From: an uncultured Flavobacterium sp.
Lineage (GTDB): Bacteria > Bacteroidota > Bacteroidia > Flavobacteriales > Flavobacteriaceae
Direction: 5' to 3'
Length of the DNA stretch: 40,232 nucleotides
NCBI GenBank assembly: GCA_947632215.1
Contig: CANROJ010000017.1
Coordinates: 1-40,232 of the forward strand
Position 1 is the first letter of the stretch. The number at the start of each line of letters is the position of its first letter. This document shows positions 29,918-38,751 of this stretch, piece by piece. The notes below the pieces were generated by a model. That model was not told the origin of the DNA, made no database searches, and saw only the letters and a program-made list of their open reading frames with translations. The position numbers and the translations under genes were made by a program.

Positions 29918-31153
29918 CTAATCTCTAGAGCTCAATGCCATGATTTGCCTGTGATGGATTTCTCTTTGCTCTTTATCAACTTGTTGATCTAAGCCAAAAG
30001 AATTGCCTAAGGTATCCCCATTTAAACCATCCCAGCTTACTTGTAAAATACTGGCTGGATTTCTGTCATTTTGCTGCTTATAGAAATTATCAAGAAGAAT
30101 CTTTTGAGGAATTTCCAAATAAGCTAAGTAATTCATTTGGTTCAATAACTTGTGAGAACTAGTCTGTAAAGATTCTATAGGCACAACAATTTTAGGCTCA
30201 AACTCTAGTACATAATTATAACTCGGGCTTTGTTTGGCTGGATACAATAAACTCATACCTAAGTCTTTTAAAACAACCCGGCAATTTGCTAGATCATCAA
30301 CCTTTTGTAAATGATGCAATAAATAATCACTTAACTTGTCAATGTCTATAACTCTACGCATTGTATTATTAGTCAAACTAAACTTAGTCTGTATCTGCTC
30401 AAAGCTAAATTCAGCACTGAATAAGTCCTGATTTAATCCATTACCAACAAACTGTTTATCGCCATCTAAAGCGTAAAAAATAAAATAGTTTTGGCTTGGA
30501 CTTCCCAAGGGTATATGAGTAGTAAATCCAACCCCTAAATGAGCTAATAGGTCACTATAGGTGTAGAGATCTCCATAAACAAAATTGTTATTAACGGCTT
30601 GCAATGCTTTGGATATATGCTGTTTTATATCACCAAAAGTATAGCGAATAGGACTAATACGCTTTGAAAACCCCGGCTTATTTCATCTAGGTAAGCCAAG
30701 TAAGTTAAATTCTTTACTTACCTCTTGAGCTACTTCTGTTAATTTAAAAGAATCCATGATTTGTGTCTGATTCTTATCAAAGACACTTTGGTTACATCCA
30801 ATAATGTGGAAGTGAACCCTTGAAATATCAAAGTGTTTAAATACAACATAAGGCTGATGAGTATAACCTAGAGTATCCATAAATTTTTTGATTATCTCTA
30901 TACTTTGCCAATCCAAAATAGCGTCCGTGGGAGAAGGACTTAGGGAGATGTGGAAGGCATTTTTTTTGTCGTTTTCACCTAGATTTAGGTAGAAATTTAT
31001 TCACTGATTTGCAGTTTGCAAAGTAGTTTCTACTTGCTTTTGACCACCAAATTGATTGGTATATAAGATACTTGCTTGCGCTGCATTTTGCTTCTCGAAA
31101 TGATATTTAAGTGAACTAAATATACATTGACTGTAAGAAATGTTAGTTATCAT
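29918..31153 (-). CDS. MobB-type relaxase, with two in-frame UGA codons
   Basis: Read as one frame, a 411-residue relaxase that nicks oriT and stays bound to the transferred strand. The N-terminus (MITNISYSQC onwards) supplies the family's first motif, and the metal-binding motif is visible as KHFDISRVHFHII, with two histidines spaced H-x-H. The later part, ISPIRYTFGDIKQHISKALQAV, matches the relaxase helical region. UGA interrupts it at codon 51 (31001-31003; NQ-[UGA]-INFY) and codon 157 (30683-30685; LPR-[UGA]-NKPG). Everything else is open, with no UAA, UAG or frameshift. Its ATG overlaps the end of the MobA-like gene by 11 bases, so the two are coupled. As above, it is either readable through UGA or inactivated by two nonsense changes. 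Confidence 0.78.
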
Positions 31154-31655
31154 AATTAGAATCTTTAATGGGATAATGTGATTTGAAATCTTGAATTAAC
31201 ACCACAACCTCTTTGGATATCTTTGCCAAATCTTTGGTGTAAACTTGTAATGTTCCGAGCATTTCTGTGTTCTGTTGTATTAGCGATTCTCTTTGGACTA
31301 TTAATTCAGAATAACTACTAGCAATGGAGTGAAGATCTTGATAAAAACTATTCAAACGCATGTAGAAGGCTAATTTTTCTTTTTCCTTATCTTTTACATA
31401 TTCTTTTGTCTGTTGCTCCGGACTTACTTTTTTTACAGAGCTACTTATAGTAGTTCTGGGTTTACCTTGAATGGTCATCAAGACTTTCTCTTTAATAAAA
31501 GCATCGTAATTCTCATGCTTACTCTCGTTGTATAAGCGCTTAAATCTCCTGTATTGCTTCTTGCTTAAGAACATGGACAATCTCTTTTTGTTCCTTGGTT
31601 CCATCTGGGATTTTAAAGGTAATTCATAGGTTTTTGTTTTGTTTGTTTGGTCCAT
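31143..31655 (-). CDS. MobA-like relaxosome accessory protein
   Basis: A 170-residue, strongly basic protein in the place where Bacteroidota elements carry MobA, a DNA-binding helper that loads the relaxase on oriT. Residues 15-60 (NKKRLSMFLSKKQYRRFKRL) fit a ribbon-helix-helix-like DNA-binding part. Residues about 85-150 form a coiled coil (QDLHSIASSYSELIVQRESL). It is intact and has no UGA or Trp codon. Upstream lie an inverted repeat (31660-31672) and the likely oriT. It overlaps the relaxase start by 11 bases, giving the order mobA, mobB, mobC. Confidence 0.7.
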   Translation of the reverse strand: MDQTNKTKTYELPLKSQMEPRNKKRLSMFLSKKQYRRFKRLYNESKHENYDAFIKEKVLMTIQGKPRTTISSSVKKVSPEQQTKEYVKDKEKEKLAFYMRLNSFYQDLHSIASSYSELIVQRESLIQQNTEMLGTLQVYTKDLAKISKEVVVLIQDFKSHYPIKDSNYDN

Positions 31656-31858
31656 AATTTTAACATTGTTAATAAGTTACACATAATATATATGTTTTGG
31701 TATGGAACAAATAAAGAACAAATAATTCATTTAAACAACAGACAAACTAGGACAACCTACGCCATTATAGCGCCAAAATAAAACTTTAACATTTCAAGCT
31801 GTGCTTTTCTTTTAAAATTAGCTCCCAATAGAACTTTATCTTTAGCCATTAGCACAAT
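31656..31858 (-). other. Candidate oriT and mobA control region
   Basis: A 203-base gene-free stretch directly upstream of mobA, the usual site of oriT. A perfect inverted repeat, TTAAC-ATT-GTTAA, is at 31660-31672, five bases before the mobA start codon, and could be an operator for autoregulation. Further up, on the minus strand, TGGCG is repeated 11 bases apart around 31758-31773. The nick site cannot be recognised. Confidence 0.4.
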
Positions 31859-31894
31859 AAAAAAAGCTAGCTACCAAAAAAGAGGTAGCTAGCT
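31859..31894 (-). terminator. Terminator of the RND efflux operon
   Basis: A perfect 11-bp stem (31865-31875 with 31884-31894) followed on the minus strand by seven U (31859-31865). It lies 30 bases past the end of the outer-membrane channel gene. Confidence 0.92.
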
Positions 31895-31924
31895 AAAACT
31901 ATAAAAAAACAGATAGGTTTAAAA

Positions 31925-33325
31925 TCAATGGCCTCCTAAGGCGCGATAAAGCTCCACTTGGTTAACCAAATAATCTCTTTGTAAACCTACAAAATTCAAA
32001 TCCGCATCTAAGGCTAATCCTTGTGCACTAATAACCTCTAGATAAGTGGCCTTATCCATCTCGAACATAAACTTAGTATTGTTTAAAGATTCATTTAAAA
32101 TATTTACTCGTTCTTGCATCAAGACAGACTTGTCTTTGACCTTTTCGATCTTTACTAGAGTATTATGCACATCGGTGAATCCGCCAATTACAGCTGCTTT
32201 AAATGCAATAGCAGCTTTTTCTCTCTCTACCTTTGCTACTTCAAAAGCAGTTCTAAGTTTCTTTTTATTGAAAATAGGTTGAAAAATTCCACCACCTATC
32301 ATACCAAACAAAGATCCTGGGGTATTAAACCAAGAAGATCCTTCAATGGCATTTAATCCTCCTTGAGCAGACAACACCAAATTAGGATACATCTGTCCCT
32401 GGGCAGCACCCACTTTAGCATTTGCTCTTTTTAATTCAAACTCTGCCACTTGAATATCGGGTCTTTGACTAACAAAATCAGCCGGAACACCGCTATTAAA
32501 ACTAGTTGCTAATTGCAATGTCTTTAACGAAGAGTTACGTTCTATTTTTTGAGGATAGTGATTTAACAATAAATTTAATGCACTTTCCTGCAGGGCAATC
32601 TCGGTTTGAATATCTGTTAAAACCTCTTTAGATTCTATCCACTGGGCTTGGGATTGTTGCACAGCCAAAATACTTGTATTTCCAACCTCAAATAACTTTT
32701 GAGTAACCGCATAGGTATTATATCTCAATTCAATACTAGCCTGAGCGATCTGCATTTGAGCATCTAACATCAAAAGATTGATGTATACGGTTGCAACTTG
32801 TGAAATTAGCTGGTTTTGTATAGCATTTCGCACCTCATTGGTTTGTAAATAAGTAGCTAAAGCAGCTTCTTTCTCACGGCGAATCTTTCCCCAAATATCT
32901 ACTTCCCAAGCGAAATCTAAACTAGCCATAAAATCGTTGTTAGTTCTTTGTGCACCACTTAATCCAACGGCTGAATTCTTAGAAGCCTCACTTCTAGAAG
33001 CATTTACATTTAAGCCTAAATCAGGTAAGATAGCTAATCTACTTTGGTTGTATAACAATTGAGTTTGCTCGATATTTTTCACCGCAGTTAACAAATCTGG
33101 ATTTTGCTCTAAAGCAAGACCAATTAACTTTTGTAACTCTGTATCATTGAAAAATTCTTGCCAAGTAACTTTGCTCAACTCATTTACCTCTGGGGAACTT
33201 TGTTGATTATCAACAAAGTTCGCAGGTAAATCTTGCTCGGGTCTTTCATAGTTCTGCCCCACTTTACAAGCGGTTAATAAACCACTGGCAACTACGATAT
33301 AAATTATTTTTTTCATTTTTTTCAT
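31925..33325 (-). CDS. Outer-membrane efflux channel (OprM/NodT type lipoprotein)
   Basis: The outer-membrane factor of a tripartite RND pump, 466 residues. A lipoprotein signal ends at LLTAC, with the lipid-bearing C20. Two OEP repeats follow, with DIWGKIRREKEAALATY in the first, VSQRPDIQVAEFELKRANAKVGAAQG at the start of the second (quoted in parts: SQRPDIQVAEFELKRAN) and QMYPNLVLSAQGG. The C-terminus reads LYRALGGH and then stops at UGA (31925-31927). In this family the end is often ALGGGW. Here UGA followed by TTT TAA would give ALGGH-W-F if UGA were Trp. It is third in the adaptor-pump-channel operon (29 bases after the pump). Confidence 0.92.
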   Translation of the reverse strand: MKKMKKIIYIVVASGLLTACKVGQNYERPEQDLPANFVDNQQSSPEVNELSKVTWQEFFNDTELQKLIGLALEQNPDLLTAVKNIEQTQLLYNQSRLAILPDLGLNVNASRSEASKNSAVGLSGAQRTNNDFMASLDFAWEVDIWGKIRREKEAALATYLQTNEVRNAIQNQLISQVATVYINLLMLDAQMQIAQASIELRYNTYAVTQKLFEVGNTSILAVQQSQAQWIESKEVLTDIQTEIALQESALNLLLNHYPQKIERNSSLKTLQLATSFNSGVPADFVSQRPDIQVAEFELKRANAKVGAAQGQMYPNLVLSAQGGLNAIEGSSWFNTPGSLFGMIGGGIFQPIFNKKKLRTAFEVAKVEREKAAIAFKAAVIGGFTDVHNTLVKIEKVKDKSVLMQERVNILNESLNNTKFMFEMDKATYLEVISAQGLALDADLNFVGLQRDYLVNQVELYRALGGH

Positions 33326-33354
33326 TTATAAATTTTCATTCCACCAACCATCTA

Positions 33355-36300
33355 CTACTCTTGATCACTTGCTGGCTTATAACCAGAGATCTTTTCTTGT
33401 AAATATTGGAAGAAAACGTATAACACAGGAATAATAAATACACCAAAGACAACTCCAAAGATCATTCCTCCAGCTGTACCGATACTAATGGAGTGATTAC
33501 CTTGTGCGGAAGATCCCACTACAGTCATCAAAGGAATTAAACCAGCCACAAAGGCAAAGGATGTCATAAGAATTGGGCGTAATCTCAGTTTTGAAGCCTC
33601 AATGGCAGATTCTACAATACTATAACCTTGGGCTCTTCGTTGTACGGCAAACTCAATAATTAAAATAGCATTCTTGGCCAAAAGACCAACAAGCATAATA
33701 AGTCCTACTTGTACATATATATTATTTGCTATTCCTACCAAACCAATAGCCACAAATACTCCCATCACCCCCACTGGAAGCGATAATAAGACGGCTAAAG
33801 GCAAGATGTAACTCTCGTATTGTGCTGCCAAAATAAAGTATACAAACAAAATAGAAAGACCAAAGATAAAGGCCATTTGTCCACCACTTTTCTTTTCTTC
33901 TTGACTTAGTCCTAACCATTCAATAGAGTATCCATCAGGTAACTTTTCCTGTGCAATTTGCTCTACTGTAGCCATGGCATCTCCGGTACTTGTACCAGGA
34001 TTAATAATACCATTTACTGTAATGGAGTTAAATAAGTTATGTCTACTAATAGCCTGTGGTCCGTAGGTCTTTTCTAATTTAGCTAATGAACTAATAGGAA
34101 TCATTTCTCCTGAACCAGATAATACGTATACAGAATCAAAGGAAGCTTCATCTGCTCTATAAGGAGCATCTCCTTGAACAAATACCTTAAACTGTTTTCC
34201 AAAACGGTTGAAGTCATTTACTTGTGCACTACCGTAGAATAATTGAATAGCACTCATGATATCTCTTACTTCTACCCCGTGCATTTTTGCCTTAACTGGA
34301 TCCACATCAATACGGTACATTGGGAAGTCTGCTTTAAACATAGTAAAGGCTGCCTGTACCTCATCGGAAGAACTCAAATCAACGTTAAACTGATTTACTA
34401 CATCTGCAAAATCAGTAATACTACCTCCTTTTCTATCTTGTACAACTAATTCTAATCCGTCGAAGTCTCCAAAACCAGGAACCGTTGGATTAGCGAACAT
34501 ATAGAAATCTCCTTCTTTAATTTGTGAAAGCTCCGCATTAATATTGGCAATAAGAGTATTAATCTCTACCACCTCACCTCTTTGATCCATATCTTTGAAG
34601 CTAACAAATCCCATTGCATACGCTGGAGAAGCTGCATTTCCAAGGATATTAAAACCTGAAATTGTAGTAACTGCTTTAACAGCTGGATTTTCTCTAATGA
34701 TTCTATCCCCTTCTTTTAATACCTCTGTAGTTCTATCGATGGATGATCCCGGAGGTAAAGACAAGGCGAACATCGCGAATCCCTGGTCTTCATTAGGTAT
34801 AAACCCTTTAGGAGTTCCATTCATCAGTAATATCATTCCCACCACAGAGGCGATAATAATACATAGACTAGTGAACTTTCTTTTAATTAAGAACTGAACC
34901 CCTTTACCATAACGGTCAGTTAATGCGGTGAAAGCCGCATTAAAAGAGCGGAAGAAACGCTTTAAAAGCCCTAGTTTTTTCTCTGGAGTTTTCTCTAAAT
35001 CATTATGGTGATTCTTTAACATCAAAGCACATAAGGCTGGTGATAAAGTAAGGGCGTTTACCGCAGAAATTAAAATAGCAATGGCCAGAGTAAAGGCAAA
35101 CTGCTGATAGAATACCCCAACAGGTCCTGTCATAAAACCAACGGGTAAGAACACGGCTGACATTACCAAGGAAATCGATATAATAGCCCCGGTGATTTCT
35201 CCCATGGCCTTATTTGTTGCTTGTGGGGCATCTAAGCCTTCGTGTTCCATGGTACTATGCACGGCCTCGACCACAACAATGGCATCATCGACCACAATTC
35301 CAATGGCCAGTACCAAAGCAAACAAGGTTAACATATTAATAGAGAAACCAATCAAATCTAAGAAGAAGAAGGTTCCAATTAGGGATACCGGTACTGCTAT
35401 GGCTGGAATCAAAGTAGATCTAAAGTCTTGCAGGAACACATATACTATAATAAACACTAAGATAAAGGCCTCTAATAAAGTATAAACAACTTGATTAATT
35501 GACTCATCTAATTGGGTTTTATTAGCAAAGGTCACATTGTAACGCAAACCAACAGGTAAATCAGGTGTTAGTTCTTCTAATACTTGATATACCTCAGTTT
35601 GAATGGCATTAGCATTAGATCCATTAGTTTGGAACACGGCCATAGTAACGGCTTGTTTTCCATTAATTCTATTATCTTCATCATAGGACACAGAACCGAA
35701 TTCAATTCTGGCTACATCTTTTAAATAAAGTACATTTCCAGCTTTATCGGCTTGCACAACAATTTGCTCAAACTGCTCTGGAGTGTTGTATTTCCCTGAA
35801 TAAGTTAAGGTATACTGCACACTTCCACCAGCATTTTGTCCAAGGTTACCTGCGGCAACCTCCATACTTTGATTTTGAATTGCTGCTTGAATATCGGAAG
35901 GAGTTAAACCTCTACTAGCCAATTTATGTGGGTCTAGCCACACACGCATAGCATAATCTTTCTCTCCGAAAATTTGAACGTTCCCAACTCCTTTAATACG
36001 CTTTAAGGCACGAACTAAATTAATACGGGCATAGTTCTGTACGAAGGTCTCATCATATAGGGTCTCATCATCAGAGATAAGGTCAACTACCATGATCATA
36101 CCACGTTGCTCTTTTTGGGTAATTACCCCAGCTTGAATTACCTCTTCAGGTAAAATCCCCTGTACTTGAGCAACTCTGTTTTGTACGTTTACCGATGCTT
36201 GATCGGGATCGGTACCCAATTCAAAGAATACCGTAATCATGGCCGTACCATCGTTACTTGCGGTAGATTCAATGTGGGTCATGTTTTCCACCCCATTTAC

Positions 36301-36504
36301 TACCTCTTCAATAGGAGTAACAACTGCTTTTAATACAGTCTCGGCGTTACCCCCTGGATAAGAAGCCTGAATAACCACACTTGGAGGTGCAATGTCTGGG
36401 AACTGTGCCATAGGTAGTTGGGTTAATCCAACTAATCCCAAAATCACAAGAATGACAGATATTACCGTGGCTAATACAGGTCTATGTATAATCTTTTTTA
36501 ACAT
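33355..36504 (-). CDS. RND multidrug efflux pump, HAE-1 (AcrB-like) family
   Basis: The inner-membrane, proton-driven pump of a tripartite drug exporter, 1049 residues, the usual AcrB length. The N-terminus is MLKKIIHRPVLATVISVILV, with PMAQFPDIAPPSVVIQASYPG following. The proton-relay helix carries LALVLAIGIVVDDAIVVVEAV (in part: AIGIVVDDAIVVVEAV). GFIPNEDQGFAMFALSLPPG marks the second half, and LIMLVGLLAKNAILIIEFA is TM11. HAE-1 is preferred over metal pumps because of the DD pair and the AQFPDI segment. It lies between the adaptor and the channel and is transcribed with them. The stop is UAG. Confidence 0.96.
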   Translation of the reverse strand: MLKKIIHRPVLATVISVILVILGLVGLTQLPMAQFPDIAPPSVVIQASYPGGNAETVLKAVVTPIEEVVNGVENMTHIESTASNDGTAMITVFFELGTDPDQASVNVQNRVAQVQGILPEEVIQAGVITQKEQRGMIMVVDLISDDETLYDETFVQNYARINLVRALKRIKGVGNVQIFGEKDYAMRVWLDPHKLASRGLTPSDIQAAIQNQSMEVAAGNLGQNAGGSVQYTLTYSGKYNTPEQFEQIVVQADKAGNVLYLKDVARIEFGSVSYDEDNRINGKQAVTMAVFQTNGSNANAIQTEVYQVLEELTPDLPVGLRYNVTFANKTQLDESINQVVYTLLEAFILVFIIVYVFLQDFRSTLIPAIAVPVSLIGTFFFLDLIGFSINMLTLFALVLAIGIVVDDAIVVVEAVHSTMEHEGLDAPQATNKAMGEITGAIISISLVMSAVFLPVGFMTGPVGVFYQQFAFTLAIAILISAVNALTLSPALCALMLKNHHNDLEKTPEKKLGLLKRFFRSFNAAFTALTDRYGKGVQFLIKRKFTSLCIIIASVVGMILLMNGTPKGFIPNEDQGFAMFALSLPPGSSIDRTTEVLKEGDRIIRENPAVKAVTTISGFNILGNAASPAYAMGFVSFKDMDQRGEVVEINTLIANINAELSQIKEGDFYMFANPTVPGFGDFDGLELVVQDRKGGSITDFADVVNQFNVDLSSSDEVQAAFTMFKADFPMYRIDVDPVKAKMHGVEVRDIMSAIQLFYGSAQVNDFNRFGKQFKVFVQGDAPYRADEASFDSVYVLSGSGEMIPISSLAKLEKTYGPQAISRHNLFNSITVNGIINPGTSTGDAMATVEQIAQEKLPDGYSIEWLGLSQEEKKSGGQMAFIFGLSILFVYFILAAQYESYILPLAVLLSLPVGVMGVFVAIGLVGIANNIYVQVGLIMLVGLLAKNAILIIEFAVQRRAQGYSIVESAIEASKLRLRPILMTSFAFVAGLIPLMTVVGSSAQGNHSISIGTAGGMIFGVVFGVFIIPVLYVFFQYLQEKISGYKPASDQE

Positions 36505-36593
36505 TTCAACTGTTTTATTATTTTAAACTATCTGTTCTACCAAAAGTATACTACTACTTTTGTGTAGTTCGATTATCTATTTACTTTACTTAA

Positions 36594-37724
36594 TTAAGAC
36601 TCTAAAGGGGTTACCGGCATTTGATCTTTTAATTTATCTGCTCCAGTAACAACCAAGGTTTCTCCTGGTTCTACTCCACTTTCAATAAAATAGGTATGTA
36701 AGTTTTTTCCAGTAATTTTAAGCTGTCTTTGTTCTACTGTATTATCTGGAGTTAATACAAAGGCAAATATCTTATCTTGTAAATCCACCGTTGCAGCAAT
36801 AGGAATTTGAGTTATATCCTTTTGTACACTTACTAGCTCAACTGTACCAGTTCCTCCATTACGAAGTAATCTATTTGGATTATCAAATACAGCTCTGACA
36901 CTAATAGCGTTGGTTTGTTTGTTAAACTCACCGTTAATTACATCTACTTTACCTTTAATTGGGTAAGTATCTCCGTTGCTAAGTACTAAATCCACAGGCA
37001 TGGTTAAAATGTTATCTGCACCTTGATTTTCTTTAACTAAATCCAGGTAGTTACTTTCCGATAAAGAGAAATAGGCATAGATCTGATTAATATCCGACAA
37101 AGTAGTTAATGGTTCCATATCGCTAGGCGACACTAAGCTTCCAACTCTTTGGGTAATTAGTCCCAAAAATCCATCCACTGGAGCTGTAATAGAACAATAG
37201 CTCAAATTTAACTCTGCATCAGCTAAAGCAGCCTTAGCTTGTAAAACACCAGCTTGAGCGGTTTGAAAATCTGCTTGAGCAGTTTGAAGTTGTATTGGAG
37301 AAACAAAAGAATTTTCTAATAAAGAAGCTACTTTATCTTGCTCTAATTGAGCATTTAGCAAAATAGATTCTGCTGCTTTTAAAGCTGCCTTAGCATTATT
37401 TACTTTAATTAGATAAGGCTGGTTGTCAATGCGCATAATCACTTGACCTTTCTTCACGTAACTTCCCTCTTCTATATCAATGCTACTAACATATCCTGAA
37501 ACCTTAGGCATAATCTGCACATTTACCTTTCCACTTAAAGAGGCAGTATAGGTGTTTACGATATTTGCGTCTTGTTTCTCTATCTTGGCTACCTTAACTT
37601 CTAAAGCTGGACCTTGTTGCATTGCTGATTGTTCATTATTGTCATTACAACTCACAAGTAAAACTGAACTTGTCAAGAACCCTGCTAAAAATAAAAATCT
37701 AGTTGTTCTAAAAATTTTCTTCAT
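36594..37724 (-). CDS. Periplasmic adaptor (membrane fusion protein) of the RND pump
   Basis: A 376-residue lipoprotein that joins pump and channel. The signal ends LVSC, with C26 the lipid site. The beta-barrel, lipoyl and hairpin parts follow: VQIMPKVSGYVSSIDIEEGSYVKKGQVIMRID is the first lipoyl half (conserved part PKVSGYV and EGSYVKKGQ), a coiled-coil hairpin runs through about 105-165, and LSYCSITAPVDGFLG is the second half. The C-terminus is a barrel and proximal domain. It is first in the operon (89 bases before the pump). A TAnnTTTG-like -7 is not certain. The two-component system just upstream is separated by a terminator. Confidence 0.94.
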   Translation of the reverse strand: MKKIFRTTRFLFLAGFLTSSVLLVSCNDNNEQSAMQQGPALEVKVAKIEKQDANIVNTYTASLSGKVNVQIMPKVSGYVSSIDIEEGSYVKKGQVIMRIDNQPYLIKVNNAKAALKAAESILLNAQLEQDKVASLLENSFVSPIQLQTAQADFQTAQAGVLQAKAALADAELNLSYCSITAPVDGFLGLITQRVGSLVSPSDMEPLTTLSDINQIYAYFSLSESNYLDLVKENQGADNILTMPVDLVLSNGDTYPIKGKVDVINGEFNKQTNAISVRAVFDNPNRLLRNGGTGTVELVSVQKDITQIPIAATVDLQDKIFAFVLTPDNTVEQRQLKITGKNLHTYFIESGVEPGETLVVTGADKLKDQMPVTPLES

Positions 37725-37895
37725 TATTTTCTGTTTTTTACAAGAACAAAAATGTAATAAAAAAAGACAAAAAAAATCTTTATCTAATCCAAGCGGAAAA
37801 ATAAGCCACTGAAGTGTAAAATATCCTTACCGTATATATTTGATGGAAGTTCCAGGCTGTGAAAAAATCAAGAAGACTACTTAATTATTGGCAAT

Positions 37896-37925
37896 AAAAA
37901 AACCTTTGACTTATCTAACCAAAGG
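37896..37925 (-). terminator. Terminator of the two-component operon
   Basis: On the minus strand CCTTTG (37920-37925) pairs with CAAAGG (37903-37908), followed by seven U (37896-37902). It lies past the response-regulator stop and before the adaptor gene, so the efflux operon probably has its own promoter in 37725-37895. Confidence 0.7.
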
Positions 37926-37985
37926 CCTTGTGCTGTTATAGTTTTTACAATTAAAAGATTAATATAAACTACTAAAAGATTGCAT

Positions 37986-38744
37986 TTAGGAATTTATCCA
38001 GTTCTTGAACAAAGGAGCCTTTTCTCTAGAAACTATAACCTCTCTAGTGGGGTCGTTTGCCAAAATAAGCTTTAGTTTTGCATTGAAGTGATTTTGAATA
38101 CTTGCCAGAGAATCAATGTGTATGATATGCTGTCTGTTGGCACGAAAGAAAAACCTAGGATCTAATTCTTCTTCTAATTCTTCCATTGTCTGTGAAACAA
38201 TAAAACTATCTCCTTTATAATTAACAATATGGGTGATCTTCTGTTCGGAATAAACATAGCTAATATCATCGACTTTTATGGTAATAAAACCATCCTTGTA
38301 AGGCAATAAAAAACGTGAGCGGTAAACTGGCTCCTTACTAGAGAGATGGGTTAAAATATCTTTAATTGGATCCGAGACACTAGCTTTACCTTGTAAAATT
38401 TCTAACTTCTTTAAAGAACTTTGCAAATCTTGTGAGCGCACAGGTTTCATAATATAATCTATGCTGTTTACTTTAAAAGCTTTCAAAGCATATTCATCAT
38501 ATGAAGTAGTAAAAATTACCGGACAAAGAACATCGACTTGTTGAAAAATTTCAAAACACAGCCCGTCCTCTAATCGAATATCCATAAATATCACCTGTGG
38601 CATTGGATTATCTTTGAGCCAACTCACTGTACTATCAATACTCTCTAAAACTTGTAACACAACAATGCTAGGGTCCAATTCGGTTAATAAACGCACAAGC
38701 ATATTTGCATTTCTTTGTTCATCCTCTACAATTAACACATTCAT
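37986..38744 (-). CDS. LytTR-family response regulator
   Basis: A 252-residue transcription factor. Residues 1-125 form the receiver domain: acidic pair in VEDE (7-9), phosphate-accepting D55 in FMDIRLEDG, and the conserved lysine in YIMKPVRS. Residues about 145-250 are a LytTR DNA-binding domain (RSRFLLPYKDGFITIKVDDI, FFRANRQHIIHIDSL). It lies seven bases after the sensor kinase gene, so the two are co-transcribed. LytTR regulators bind pairs of imperfect direct repeats. The efflux operon directly downstream is a natural target, but a terminator separates them and the sites are not evident. Confidence 0.93.
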   Translation of the reverse strand: MNVLIVEDEQRNANMLVRLLTELDPSIVVLQVLESIDSTVSWLKDNPMPQVIFMDIRLEDGLCFEIFQQVDVLCPVIFTTSYDEYALKAFKVNSIDYIMKPVRSQDLQSSLKKLEILQGKASVSDPIKDILTHLSSKEPVYRSRFLLPYKDGFITIKVDDISYVYSEQKITHIVNYKGDSFIVSQTMEELEEELDPRFFFRANRQHIIHIDSLASIQNHFNAKLKLILANDPTREVIVSREKAPLFKNWINS

Positions 38745-38751
38745 AAATACT

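Noticed and set aside
30683..30916. A small stand-alone protein of 77 residues
   Set aside because: It lies between two UGA codons in the relaxase frame and carries the relaxase H-x-H motif, so it is a segment of the relaxase.
34243..35485. Open frames antisense to the RND pump
   Set aside because: The opposite strand encodes a full-length AcrB-like pump; the antisense frames have no protein-like features.
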